43,071 nt of DNA from Marilutibacter maris (GTDB lineage: Bacteria; Pseudomonadota; Gammaproteobacteria; Xanthomonadales; Xanthomonadaceae). Position numbers and translations under genes: made by a program. The stretch covers positions 1 through 43,071 of the forward strand of contig NZ_VICD02000165.1 in the NCBI RefSeq assembly GCF_006546735.2. Direction: 5' to 3'. Numbering within the stretch: the first letter of the stretch is position 1; every line of letters starts with the position of its first letter. Shown one piece after another: positions 1 to 7,194 of the stretch. The notes under the pieces are model-generated. The model was not told the origin of the DNA, made no database searches, and saw only the letters and a program-made list of their open reading frames with translations.

Positions 1-178
1 GGATCAGCGCCACCGACACCACGGCCGCGGCGATGCCGGTGGCGCCGTGGATCGCCAGGCGGCGATGTCCGTGCGCGGCCAGCACACGTTCGCGCAGGCC
101 GGCCGGTGCCGCGGGATCGGGCAGGGCGCGCAGGTGGCGACGCAGCAGGGGGTCGTGGTCGTTCATCGGCATGCTCAT
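1..178 (-). CDS. Partial membrane protein, probable anti-sigma factor (N-terminus only)
   Basis: The reading frame begins at 178 and runs off the window edge, so only about 59 residues are visible. It starts MSMPMNDHDPLLRRHLRAL, a short cytosolic stretch, and then enters a hydrophobic run (GIAAAVVSVALI) that looks like a membrane segment. Its ATG overlaps the stop of the upstream sigma-factor gene by 4 bp (ATGA, 175-178), which implies translational coupling. Position and topology (short cytosolic part, then a membrane span) suit an anti-sigma factor for that sigma, but no zinc-binding HxxxCxxC motif is visible. The function is inferred from context only. Confidence 0.6.
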   Translation of the reverse strand, partial: MSMPMNDHDPLLRRHLRALPDPAAPAGLRERVLAAHGHRRLAIHGATGIAAAVVSVALI

Positions 179-801
179 CTGACAGTACGGTGGGTCCGGG
201 GTTCGATCGGGTCCTGTTGTCGTTCCTGTTCCTGTTCGGGGGGGCCGGTGTCGGAGGGGGCGTCCAGCGTCTCACGCAGTCGGGTCAGCGCGCGCGAGAG
301 CAGCGACTTCGACCAGCTCGGCGTGCGCCCGAAGCGCTTGGCCAGCTCGGTGTGCGACCAGCCCTCGACCTCGTGCAGCCATACCAGGGTACGGGCCTGC
401 GGGCTGAGCCGTTGCAGCAGTGCGGTCGCGTCCACCTGTCCGGAGGGGTCGGCGTCGGGGCCGGCCCACAGCTCGCTGTCGGGGCCCTCGTCGCCGGTGT
501 CGACATAGAGGTGGCGGTGCTCGTGGCGCAGCCGGTCGATTGCGGCATTGGCGACCACCTTCTTCAGCCACGGCCGTACCGGCCGGTCGCTGCGGACGCT
601 GCCGATGAAGCGCAGCATCTTGACGAAGGCATCGTGGGTCAGGTCCTCGGCCGCGGCCGGGTCGCCGGTCAGGCGCAGCGCCAGCGCATGCACGGCGTCG
701 GCATGGCGGGCATACAGTTCGGCGAATGCCTTGCGATTGCCCCAGCGGGCCTTGCGCAGCAATTCGGGTTCGTCGACGAGGTGAGTCACGGCCTGATCCA
801 T
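175..801 (-). CDS. ECF-type RNA polymerase sigma factor
   Basis: A 208-residue protein with the two-domain layout of ECF sigma factors. Region 2 covers roughly residues 15-95, including the core-binding and -10 recognition helices (AFAELYARHADAV, DLTHDAFVKMLR, RPWLKKVVANAAIDRLR). Region 4 covers about residues 125-180 with a helix-turn-helix (LSPQARTLVWLHEVEGWSH, then AKRFGRTPSWSKSLLSRAL). It would redirect core polymerase to a small regulon, normally held in check by the co-transcribed membrane protein that overlaps its stop codon by 4 bp. The C-terminal 25 residues are charged and look disordered. No target promoter could be assigned. Confidence 0.9.
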   Translation of the reverse strand: MDQAVTHLVDEPELLRKARWGNRKAFAELYARHADAVHALALRLTGDPAAAEDLTHDAFVKMLRFIGSVRSDRPVRPWLKKVVANAAIDRLRHEHRHLYVDTGDEGPDSELWAGPDADPSGQVDATALLQRLSPQARTLVWLHEVEGWSHTELAKRFGRTPSWSKSLLSRALTRLRETLDAPSDTGPPEQEQERQQDPIEPRTHRTVR

Positions 802-916
802 GATGGACCTGTACGGCTGGGACAGGGAAACCGTCGCACACCCGCCGCATCGGCCGCGTGATGCCCTCAGCGCCCCTGTGGCGCCTGTCGGTTACGCAGA
901 GGTGGTAGGCAGGCGC

Positions 917-1642
917 TCAGCCCGAAGGCGTGGCCGATAGGCGGGCGTCGAGTTCGGCCAGGCGTTGCGGGGTGCCGACGTCGGTCCAGCCGCCACGGTG
1001 GTGCTCGCCGCCGATCAGGCCCGCGCCCATGTGCGCCTTCAGCACCGGGGCGAGACGGAACCGCGGCTTGCCGTCGACATGCGCGCAATCGCCGACCCGC
1101 TTCTGCCAGCCGTCCAGCAGGCGCGGACGGTAGACCCCCAGGCCGGCATAGGTGAGGCGGTGCGCGCCGTCGGCGCGCACGCGGCCGTCCTCGTCGAGCG
1201 CGAAGTCGCCGTGGGTCGCGTGGGCCGGGCGGTCGACCATCACCAGGTGGGCGAGGCCGTCGGGCTCGCGCGGCAGGCGGGCGAAGTCGTAGTCAGTCCA
1301 GACATCGCCGTTGACCAGCAGGAAGGGCGCGTCGGCGTCGGAGGTCCCGGCCAGCAGCGGCAGTGCGTGGAGCATGCCGCCGCCGGTCTCCAGCGGCGTC
1401 GCGCCTTCGTAGGCGTAGTGCAGGCGCAGGCCCCAGCGTGCGCCGTCGCCCAGCGCCCGCGGGAACTGTTCGGCCAGCCAACTGGTGTTGATCACCACGT
1501 CGCGGATGCCGCAGGCGGCGAGCTTCTCCAGGTGCCAGACGATCAGCGGCTTGCCGCCGGCGCTCAGCAACGGTTTGGGCGTGCGTTCGGTCAGCGGGCG
1601 CATGCGCTCGCCCAGGCCGGCGGCGAAGATCAGCGCCTTCAT
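917..1642 (-). CDS. murU: N-acetylmuramate alpha-1-phosphate uridylyltransferase (MurU)
   Basis: A 241-residue sugar-1-phosphate nucleotidyltransferase of cytosolic peptidoglycan recycling. It converts MurNAc-1-phosphate and UTP to UDP-MurNAc, bypassing de novo synthesis and fosfomycin-sensitive MurA. The N-terminal signature GLGERMRPLT (residues 9-18) followed by PKPLL is the nucleotide-binding loop, and LVNGDVWTD carries the metal-binding Asp. GGWTDVGTP near the C-terminus is typical of the family. The start at 1642 is set by MKALIFAAG and by a 4-bp ATGA overlap with the upstream kinase gene. The pairing with an AmgK-type kinase is the main reason for choosing MurU over a generic mannose-1-phosphate guanylyltransferase. 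Confidence 0.88.
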   Translation of the reverse strand: MKALIFAAGLGERMRPLTERTPKPLLSAGGKPLIVWHLEKLAACGIRDVVINTSWLAEQFPRALGDGARWGLRLHYAYEGATPLETGGGMLHALPLLAGTSDADAPFLLVNGDVWTDYDFARLPREPDGLAHLVMVDRPAHATHGDFALDEDGRVRADGAHRLTYAGLGVYRPRLLDGWQKRVGDCAHVDGKPRFRLAPVLKAHMGAGLIGGEHHRGGWTDVGTPQRLAELDARLSATPSG

Positions 1643-2694
1643 GCGCCGTCCCCCGTCGTCGCGGACGCGTCCGGCATGCGCTCGAAGGCGGGACGTATCG
1701 CCTCGTCGAGCAGCTCGCGCAGCGGCTGCAGCGGGGCATGCCGCGGCAGCACCTCGTCGAGGTAGGCGATGAAGCGCGGCGCGTCGGCGATGTAGCGCGA
1801 CTTGCCGTCGCGGTGATGGAGGCGGGCGAAGATGCCGAGGATCTTCAGGTGGCGCTGCACCCCGAGCCAGTCGGCATCGCGCAGGAAGCGTTCCAGCGGC
1901 GGCACCGGCAGACCGGCGTCCAGGGCGCGGGCGTGGTAGTGCGCCAGCCATCCGTCCACCCGCGCCAGCGGCCAGTCGAGGAAGGCGTCCTTGAACAGGC
2001 TGACCGGGTCGTAGGCGATCGGCCCGGACACGCAGTCCTGGAAGTCCAGCACCGCCGGGCCGCCGGCGACCGGCATCAGATTGCGCGGCATGTAGTCGCG
2101 ATGGGTCAGCACCCGCGCCTGGGCCAGCGCGTTGTCCATCAGCCGGCGCTGGACCCGTTGCAGCCGCTCGGCGTCGGCGCAATCAAGATTCACCCTGAGG
2201 TGACGGCGCAGGAACCACTCCTCGAACAGGCCGGCGTCGCGCTGCAACAGGGCCTCGCCGAACACCGGCAGGTCGGCCGGCGGCGCGATCCGCTGCAGCC
2301 GCAACAGTTGTTCGATCGCGGCGTCGAAGTGGGCATCGGCGCTGTCCGCATCGATGACCTGGGCCAGGGTCGGGCCGCCGAGGTCCTCCAACAGCAGGAA
2401 ACCGGCCGCGTCGTCGCTGGCGATCACCGCCGGTACGCGCACGCGGCCGTGTTCGAGCAGGGCGTGGACGCGCAGCCACGGCCGCACGTCCTCCAGCCCG
2501 GGCGGCGCATCCATCAGGATCCGGCTTGTCAGGATCCGGCTCGTCAGGCCCCGGCTCGGCGCCGACCCGAGGGTCCGCCAGTAGCTGCGATGGCCGGCGT
2601 CGAACGACGCGCGCTCCAGTTCCAGGCCGGGATCCCCGGTGGCGGCGCGGGCCCAGGCCAGGCGGTCGTGGGCGCGCGCGTCGGTATCGGTCAT
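1639..2694 (-). CDS. amgK: N-acetylmuramate/N-acetylglucosamine anomeric kinase (AmgK)
   Basis: A 351-residue aminoglycoside-phosphotransferase-fold kinase. AmgK phosphorylates MurNAc or GlcNAc at the anomeric position with ATP and feeds MurU, whose gene overlaps its stop by 4 bp. The catalytic loop reads LTHRDYMPRNLM, the HRDxxxxN variant of the usual HGDxxxxN. The metal-binding segment is AVLDFQD. The start MTDTDARAHDRLAWA at 2694 is preferred because the frame further upstream runs into a palindromic repeat and encodes repeat-derived sequence. Residues about 46-60 contain an in-frame tandem repeat (LTSRI twice, then LMDAPP) where relatives usually have one SRxLMDAPP-like segment, so this stretch looks expanded. 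Confidence 0.88.
   Translation of the reverse strand: MTDTDARAHDRLAWARAATGDPGLELERASFDAGHRSYWRTLGSAPSRGLTSRILTSRILMDAPPGLEDVRPWLRVHALLEHGRVRVPAVIASDDAAGFLLLEDLGGPTLAQVIDADSADAHFDAAIEQLLRLQRIAPPADLPVFGEALLQRDAGLFEEWFLRRHLRVNLDCADAERLQRVQRRLMDNALAQARVLTHRDYMPRNLMPVAGGPAVLDFQDCVSGPIAYDPVSLFKDAFLDWPLARVDGWLAHYHARALDAGLPVPPLERFLRDADWLGVQRHLKILGIFARLHHRDGKSRYIADAPRFIAYLDEVLPRHAPLQPLRELLDEAIRPAFERMPDASATTGDGA
2514..2558. repeat. Three imperfect 15-bp tandem repeats inside amgK
   Basis: Three consecutive 15-bp units are present: tcaggatccggcttg (2514-2528), tcaggatccggctcg (2529-2543) and tcaggccccggctcg (2544-2558). They keep the reading frame and encode the LTSRI/LTSRI/LMDAP region of the kinase. 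Each unit adds exactly five residues, so copy-number changes would be tolerated in frame. Confidence 0.9.
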
Positions 2695-2768
2695 GCGGGA
2701 GGGTAGGCGGTTTCCGGAACGCACAGCATAAACGCCCGACGACCACGCAGCGCGGGCACGGTGCTGTG

Positions 2769-2918
2769 GCCCAGCCCCCTGAGTCAGGGGGAACGATATC
2801 CGGCTACGCCCGGATATCTCCCAAAGTTTGCTGCGCAAACCTTGGGCCCCGCCGGTGCGTTTCCACACCCCCATTCGCGCCGATGGCGCGAATCGCCCCC
2901 TGACTCAGGGGGCTGGGC
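2769..2918 (+). repeat. Composite palindromic element, copy 1, with 23-bp terminal inverted repeats
   Basis: This is a 150-bp non-coding element. Its first 23 bases (2769-2791) are the exact reverse complement of its last 23 (2896-2918), each ending in the CCCCCTGASTCAGGGGG palindrome. Inside are three further hairpins: GATATCCGG (2795-2803) with CCGGATATC (2810-2818); CCCAAAGTTTGC (2820-2831) with GCAAACCTTGGG (2835-2846, one mismatch); and ATTCGCGC (2873-2880) with GCGCGAAT (2886-2893). Related copies lie at about 7017-7131 (reverse), 30410-30527, 42836-42950 and 42951-43071. The rest of 2695-3088 holds only this element and a REP pair; I see no gene in it. Confidence 0.85.
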
Positions 2919-2940
2919 ATCTGTCCCCATACCGTATCCC

Positions 2941-3008
2941 GTAGGAGCGGCGTAGGCCGCGATGGAGTCTTGCCAGAAGGCCCTGGTCGCCGCTGACGCA
3001 GCTCCTAC
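2941..3008. repeat. Inverted pair of GTAG-type REP sequences
   Basis: A plus-oriented unit at 2941-2963 begins GTAGGAGCGGCGTAGGCCGC, and a minus-oriented, more diverged unit lies at 2986-3008. Each is an imperfect hairpin with the 5' GTAG tetranucleotide typical of REP elements mobilised by RAYT (TnpA-REP) transposases. The pair lies between amgK and cysK. A still weaker match follows at about 3031-3050. Confidence 0.8.
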
Positions 3009-3088
3009 GAAACCCACTCACAACGTCGGCGTCCCGTGGGAGCTGCGCAAGCCTCCTCCAGTCGTGGCCTGCGCTGCAGGCGTGGGAG

Positions 3089-4048
3089 TCAGCCCTGGGC
3101 GGCCAGCCACTCGTCGTCGGAGCCTTCGGCGACGCCCTCGAACAGGAAGGTCGACAGGTAGCGTTCGCCGGTGTCCGGCAGCATCGCCAGAATCACCGAG
3201 CCCTCCGGCGCCTTCTCGGCCACTTGCAGCGCGGCGGCGGCGGTCGCGCCGGCGGAGATGCCGACGAACACGCCTTCCTCGGCCGCCAGCCGGCGTGAGG
3301 TGTCGCGGGCGAGCTCGTCGGCGATCGGCAGGATCTGGTCGGCGATGGTGCGGCTGAGCACGTCCGGCAGGAAGTCGGGGGTCCAGCCCTGGATCTTGTG
3401 CGGCTGCCATTCCTTGCCCGACAGCAGCGCCGCGCCGGCCGGTTCGCTGGCGATCACCTGGATGTCGGGACGCGCCAGCTTGAGCACCTCGCCGGCGCCG
3501 GTGATGGTGCCGCCGGTGCCCCAGCCGCTGACGAAATAGTCCAGTCGCCGGCCGGCGAAGTCGCTGAGGATCTCCGGGCCGGTGGTCTGGCGGTGATAGG
3601 CCGGGTTGGCCTCGTTCTCGAACTGGCGGGCGAGGAACCAGCCGTGCTTGTCGGCCAGTTCCTGCGCCTTGCGCACCATGCCGCTGCCGCGCTCGGCGGC
3701 CGGGGTCAGGATCACCCGGGCGCCGTAGGCGCGCATCAGCTTGCGGCGCTCGATCGAGAAGGTCTCGGTCATCACCGCGACGAACGGATAGCCGCGCGCG
3801 GCGCAGACCATCGCCAGGGCAATGCCGGTATTGCCGCTGGTCGCCTCGATCACGGTCTGGCCGGGCTTGAGCAGGCCCTTGCGTTCGGCGTCGAGGATGA
3901 TCGCCAGCGCCAGCCGGTCCTTGACCGAGCCGCCGGGGTTGAACGACTCGACCTTGGCGTAAAGGCTGACGTGGCGGGGCGCGATGCGATGGAGTTTGAC
4001 GATCGGCGTGCTGCCGACGGTGTCGAGGATGCTGTCGTACAGGGCCAT
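3089..4048 (-). CDS. cysK: Cysteine synthase A (O-acetylserine sulfhydrylase)
   Basis: A 319-residue PLP enzyme, close to the usual CysK length. It makes cysteine from O-acetylserine and sulfide, the last step of the pathway encoded around it. The PLP lysine is K43 in NPGGSVKDR. The substrate loop TSGNTG is at residues 70-75, and the phosphate-binding GWGTGGT follows near 175. The start MALYDSILDTVGSTPI is standard for the family. It lies 101 bp downstream of cysG on the same strand. No copy of the promoter element found before cysG and cysJ lies in that gap, so read-through from cysG is likely. The CysK/CysM distinction rests on sequence feel, so CysM-like activity is not excluded. Confidence 0.93.
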   Translation of the reverse strand: MALYDSILDTVGSTPIVKLHRIAPRHVSLYAKVESFNPGGSVKDRLALAIILDAERKGLLKPGQTVIEATSGNTGIALAMVCAARGYPFVAVMTETFSIERRKLMRAYGARVILTPAAERGSGMVRKAQELADKHGWFLARQFENEANPAYHRQTTGPEILSDFAGRRLDYFVSGWGTGGTITGAGEVLKLARPDIQVIASEPAGAALLSGKEWQPHKIQGWTPDFLPDVLSRTIADQILPIADELARDTSRRLAAEEGVFVGISAGATAAAALQVAEKAPEGSVILAMLPDTGERYLSTFLFEGVAEGSDDEWLAAQG

Positions 4049-4149
4049 GGTGTGCTCCGGTGACGGGATGGGGAGAACGGAACGGGGGCGGGCCTCAGGG
4101 ATGACGTGCTCCGGGGCCGGCTGCGGCCGTGGGCACGGGTCTCCCGGGC

Positions 4150-5652
4150 TCAGGCCGCCCAGGGAATGGCGGCGGCGTCGGGCGCGTCTTCCAGGCGCAG
4201 CGGGGCGGGCCCGAACCAGTGTAGTACCGAGGCCGAGGCGGCGACTTCACCCAGAATCAACAGCGCCGGTGCCTGCACTGCGTGCGCGGCGGCGGTCTGC
4301 GGCAACTGTGCGAGAGTGCCGACGACCACCCGCTGGCGGGCACGGGTGCCGTTCTCGACCAGGGCGAACGGGGTGTCGGCGCTGCGGCCATGGGCGATCA
4401 GCCGGTCGCGCACGCGCTCCAGCCCGGATACGCCCATGTAGAAGGCCAGGGTCTGCCGCTCCTGCGCCAGCGCCGGCCAGTCGATCGGGTCGCCGCCGTC
4501 GCGGCCGAGCGCGGTCACGAAGCGCACCGACTGGGCGTGGTCGCGATGGGTCAGCGGCACGCCCGCATAGGCGGCGCAGGCGACCGCGGCGGTGATCCCG
4601 GGCACGACTTCGAAGTCGATGCCGTGCGCGTGCAGGACCTCCAGCTCCTCGCCGCCGCGGCCGAACACGAACGGGTCGCCGCCCTTGAGTCGCACCACGC
4701 GCTTGCCGGCGCGGGCATGCTCGACCAGCATCGCGTGGATGCGCGACTGGGTGGCTTCGTGATTGCCGCCGACCTTCTTGCCGACCTCGATCAGCTCGGC
4801 GTCGCGGCGGGCCAGTGCCAGCACTTCGCGGCTGACCAGGCGGTCGTGCAGGATCACGTCGGCCTCGTTGAGCACGCGCAGGCCGCGCAGGGTCAGCAGG
4901 CCCGGATCGCCGGGCCCGGCGCCGACCAGGGCGACGCTGCCGGTGGGCACGGGAGCGGTTTCGGCCAGCGCCTGCTCGAATGCGCGTCGCGCGCCGGCGC
5001 TGTCGCCGCGACGCAGTCGCTGCGGTACCGGACCGGCGAGCAGGCGCTCGAAGAACGTGCGACGCGCGCCGATCTCGGGCCAGCGCCGGCGGATCCGTTC
5101 ACGCTGAACGGTCAGCAGTTCCGCCAACTCGCCCAGCGACTCATCGAGCTGGGTCTCGAATCGTTCGCGCAGGTGCCGGGCCAGCATCGGCGCGCCACCG
5201 CCACTGGAGATCGCGATCTGCAGGCGACCGCGTTCGACCCGCGACGGCACCTGCACGCTCGACAGTTCGGCATCGTCGACCACGTTCGCCCACAGGCGTC
5301 GCGATTCGGCGGCGGCGGCGACCGCGCGGTTGACGGCCGCGTCGTCGGTGGCGGCGACGACCAGCCAGACATCGTCGAGCCAGGCCGGATCGAAGGACGC
5401 GGCCAGGTGCTCGATGTCGCCGTCGTCGACCCGTTGCGCGATCGCCGGCTCCAGCTCGGGCGCGCCGACCACGACACGGGCGCCGGCCGCGCGCAGGGCC
5501 TCGATCTTGCGCCGTGCGACCGCCCCGCCGCCGACCACGAGAACGCGGCGGTCCTGCAGGTCCAGGAACAACGGGAACAGCGCCGGCGTGCGTGCGGCGG
5601 CCGGCGCCTGGCGGGGCGTTCGCGGGTTGGAGGGGGTGTGACGAGCGGACAT
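4150..5652 (-). CDS. cysG: Siroheme synthase, trifunctional (CysG)
   Basis: A 500-residue bifunctional-module protein that turns uroporphyrinogen III into siroheme, the cofactor of the sulfite reductase encoded by cysI nearby. The N-terminal half is the dehydrogenase/ferrochelatase module with the NAD-binding loop GGGAVARRK (residues 41-49). The C-terminal half, from about residue 240 ([18 protein letters not shown]), is the SAM-dependent uroporphyrinogen methyltransferase with [15 protein letters not shown]. About 25 residues precede the conserved FPLFLDLQ, so the N-terminus is slightly extended; no internal Met offers a shorter start. It is transcribed divergently from cysB, and a promoter-like element lies at 5689-5715. 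Confidence 0.93.
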   Translation of the reverse strand: MSARHTPSNPRTPRQAPAAARTPALFPLFLDLQDRRVLVVGGGAVARRKIEALRAAGARVVVGAPELEPAIAQRVDDGDIEHLAASFDPAWLDDVWLVVAATDDAAVNRAVAAAAESRRLWANVVDDAELSSVQVPSRVERGRLQIAISSGGGAPMLARHLRERFETQLDESLGELAELLTVQRERIRRRWPEIGARRTFFERLLAGPVPQRLRRGDSAGARRAFEQALAETAPVPTGSVALVGAGPGDPGLLTLRGLRVLNEADVILHDRLVSREVLALARRDAELIEVGKKVGGNHEATQSRIHAMLVEHARAGKRVVRLKGGDPFVFGRGGEELEVLHAHGIDFEVVPGITAAVACAAYAGVPLTHRDHAQSVRFVTALGRDGGDPIDWPALAQERQTLAFYMGVSGLERVRDRLIAHGRSADTPFALVENGTRARQRVVVGTLAQLPQTAAAHAVQAPALLILGEVAASASVLHWFGPAPLRLEDAPDAAAIPWAA

Positions 5653-5688
5653 CGGGAGAGCGGGTGTCGGCAGTGCGGACCCCAGACG

Positions 5689-5715
5689 CTAGGACCCCGC
5701 CCCGGCGAGGGGAAA
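5689..5715 (-). promoter_or_regulatory. Candidate cysG promoter, element shared with cysJ
   Basis: Read on the minus strand this is TTTCC, 17 bp, then CCTAG, with a CGCCGGGGCG core in the spacer. The -10-like CCTAG lies 37 bp before the cysG ATG. The same TTTCC-N17-CCTAG arrangement with the same GC core occurs at the same distance before cysJ (14098-14124). The 265-bp cysG/cysB gap also contains ggtcataagcgatagc (5745-5760), a possible activator site further upstream. Assignment to CysB is inference. Confidence 0.5.
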
Positions 5716-5917
5716 TGAGCAATCGACCGGCAACCATGCCCAGCGGTCATAAGCGATAGCGGGCGCCACGCTGGACGGGTCATGACGCTTGGGCTAGCTT
5801 CACTGGCAGCCATGGCGGGTGGTCTCGTGCCCGTGCTCCAGGCCAGCGCGCGGCGCCGAACACGCCCGGACGCCGGCCCTCGGCATCAACGGCCGACATC
5901 ACCGGACCCGATCTGCG

Positions 5918-6904
5918 ATGACCCTGACCCAGCTCCGCTACCTTGTTGCCATCGTCGATGCCGGCCTCAACATCACCCTGGCCGCCGAGCGCGTGCACGC
6001 GACCCAGCCGGGCTTGTCCAAACAGCTCAAGCAGCTGGAGGAGGAGCTGGGGTTCCAGCTGTTCATGCGCCGCGGCCGCAGCCTGGAGGCGGTGGCGCCG
6101 GCCGGCGAACGGGTGATCGCGCATGCGCGCAGGATCCTGGAGGAAGCCGCCAACATCCGCGCCTATGCGGCCAACGAGCGCGGCGAGCACGTCGGCCGGC
6201 TGGTGCTGGCCACGACCCATACCCAGGCCCGCCATGTGTTGCCGGGCGCGATCGCGAGCATCAAGCGTGCCTATCCGCGCATCAGCGTGCACCTGGAGCC
6301 GGTCGCCGACGGCGAGGTGCTGGAACAGCTTGCCCACGGTGCCGCCGATCTGGCCGTGCTCAGTACCGCCGGCCAGGTGCCCGACGGCGGTCTGGCGGTG
6401 CCGTTGTTCCGCTGGCAGCGCAAGGTGATCGTGCCCCGGTCGCATCCGCTGGCCACGATCGGCCGCGCGCCGACCCTGATCGAGCTGTCGCGCCATCCAC
6501 TGGTCAGCTACGAATCCTCGATCCGTCCGGAGTCGTCGCTGCAGCGGGCCTTCGCCGGCGAGGGCGTCGAGCCGCAACTGGCGATGACCGCGCGCGACGC
6601 CGATCTGATCAAGACCTATGTGCGCGCCGGCATGGGCGTGGGCCTGCTGGCGGAGATGGCGCTGGGCGTGCAGGAGGCGGCCGACCTGGTGGTGCTGCCG
6701 GCGCCGGCGGCGGTTCCCGAATGCATCGCCTGGGCGGTGCTGCCGCGCTCGCGGGTGTCGCGCGATTACGCGCTGGAGCTGATCCACGCGATCGCGCCGC
6801 AGATCGACCGCCACGACGTGCGACGGGTGCTGGAGGGCAATGCCGAGGCCGACTGGCCGCTGCCGCCGAGCTGGATCGAGCTGACCCAGACGCTGACCTT
6901 GTAG
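5918..6904 (+). CDS. cysB: CysB-type LysR transcriptional regulator
   Basis: A 328-residue LysR-family regulator. The first 60 residues form the winged helix-turn-helix, starting MTLTQLRYLVAIVDAGLNIT with LAAERVHATQPGLSKQLKQL as the recognition region. This is the CysB/Cbl subgroup form. The remainder is a periplasmic-binding-protein-like effector domain, which in CysB senses N-acetylserine and sulfide or thiosulfate. The start at 5918 is chosen because upstream in-frame sequence has no family similarity. Divergent placement from cysG and its location inside the cys cluster support control of cysGK, cysJIH and cysDNC. The nitrogen-responsive paralogue Cbl is the alternative. Confidence 0.92.
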   Translation: MTLTQLRYLVAIVDAGLNITLAAERVHATQPGLSKQLKQLEEELGFQLFMRRGRSLEAVAPAGERVIAHARRILEEAANIRAYAANERGEHVGRLVLATTHTQARHVLPGAIASIKRAYPRISVHLEPVADGEVLEQLAHGAADLAVLSTAGQVPDGGLAVPLFRWQRKVIVPRSHPLATIGRAPTLIELSRHPLVSYESSIRPESSLQRAFAGEGVEPQLAMTARDADLIKTYVRAGMGVGLLAEMALGVQEAADLVVLPAPAAVPECIAWAVLPRSRVSRDYALELIHAIAPQIDRHDVRRVLEGNAEADWPLPPSWIELTQTLTL

Positions 6905-6926
6905 GCGCCGGCCGCGCAGGCTTTCG

Positions 6927-6993
6927 GTAGGAGCGGCTAAGTCGCGATCCCGGGGCCCTCCCATGAAACCATCGCGGCTCACGCCGCTCCTAC
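6927..6993. repeat. Inverted pair of GTAG-type REP sequences
   Basis: A plus unit at 6927-6948 (GTAGGAGCGGCTAAGTCGCG) is followed by a minus unit at 6971-6993, forming a head-to-head pair just after the cysB stop. The pair can fold into one long hairpin and may act as a 3' stabiliser or Rho-type termination context for cysB. I see no U-tract terminator here. Confidence 0.8.
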
Positions 6994-7016
6994 GAGATGC
7001 GATATGGGACGGACCC

Positions 7017-7154
7017 GGCCCCCAGGGAGAGGCGACTCGCATCGCAGATGCGGATGGGGGTGTGGAAGCGCAACAGCGGGGCCCAAGGTTTGCGCCGCAG
7101 ACTTTGGGAGATGTCCGGGCGCGGCCCGGGGATCGCGGCTCACGCCGCTCCTAC
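7017..7154 (-). repeat. Composite element copy 2 (reverse, degenerate) plus REP unit
   Basis: Reading the minus strand, a REP unit (7132-7154) is followed directly by a diverged composite element (to about 7017). It retains the CCCAAAG...GCAAACCTTGGGCCCCGC block and the TTGCGCTTCCACACCCCCAT block, but the terminal CTGACTCAG palindrome is lost. The order REP-then-composite matches copies at 30.4 and 42.8 kb. With the pair at 6927-6993 this fills the 290-bp gap 6905-7194, in which I see no gene. Confidence 0.75.
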
Positions 7155-7194
7155 GGAGCCGGTCCCGCGATTGCTGTCCTCCCGGTGGCGCCGG

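Noticed and set aside
917-2182. An apparent fusion of murU with an N-terminal extension
   Set aside because: The first 180 residues are amgK read in another frame. The MurU start at 1642 is fixed by its nucleotide-binding motif and the ATGA overlap.
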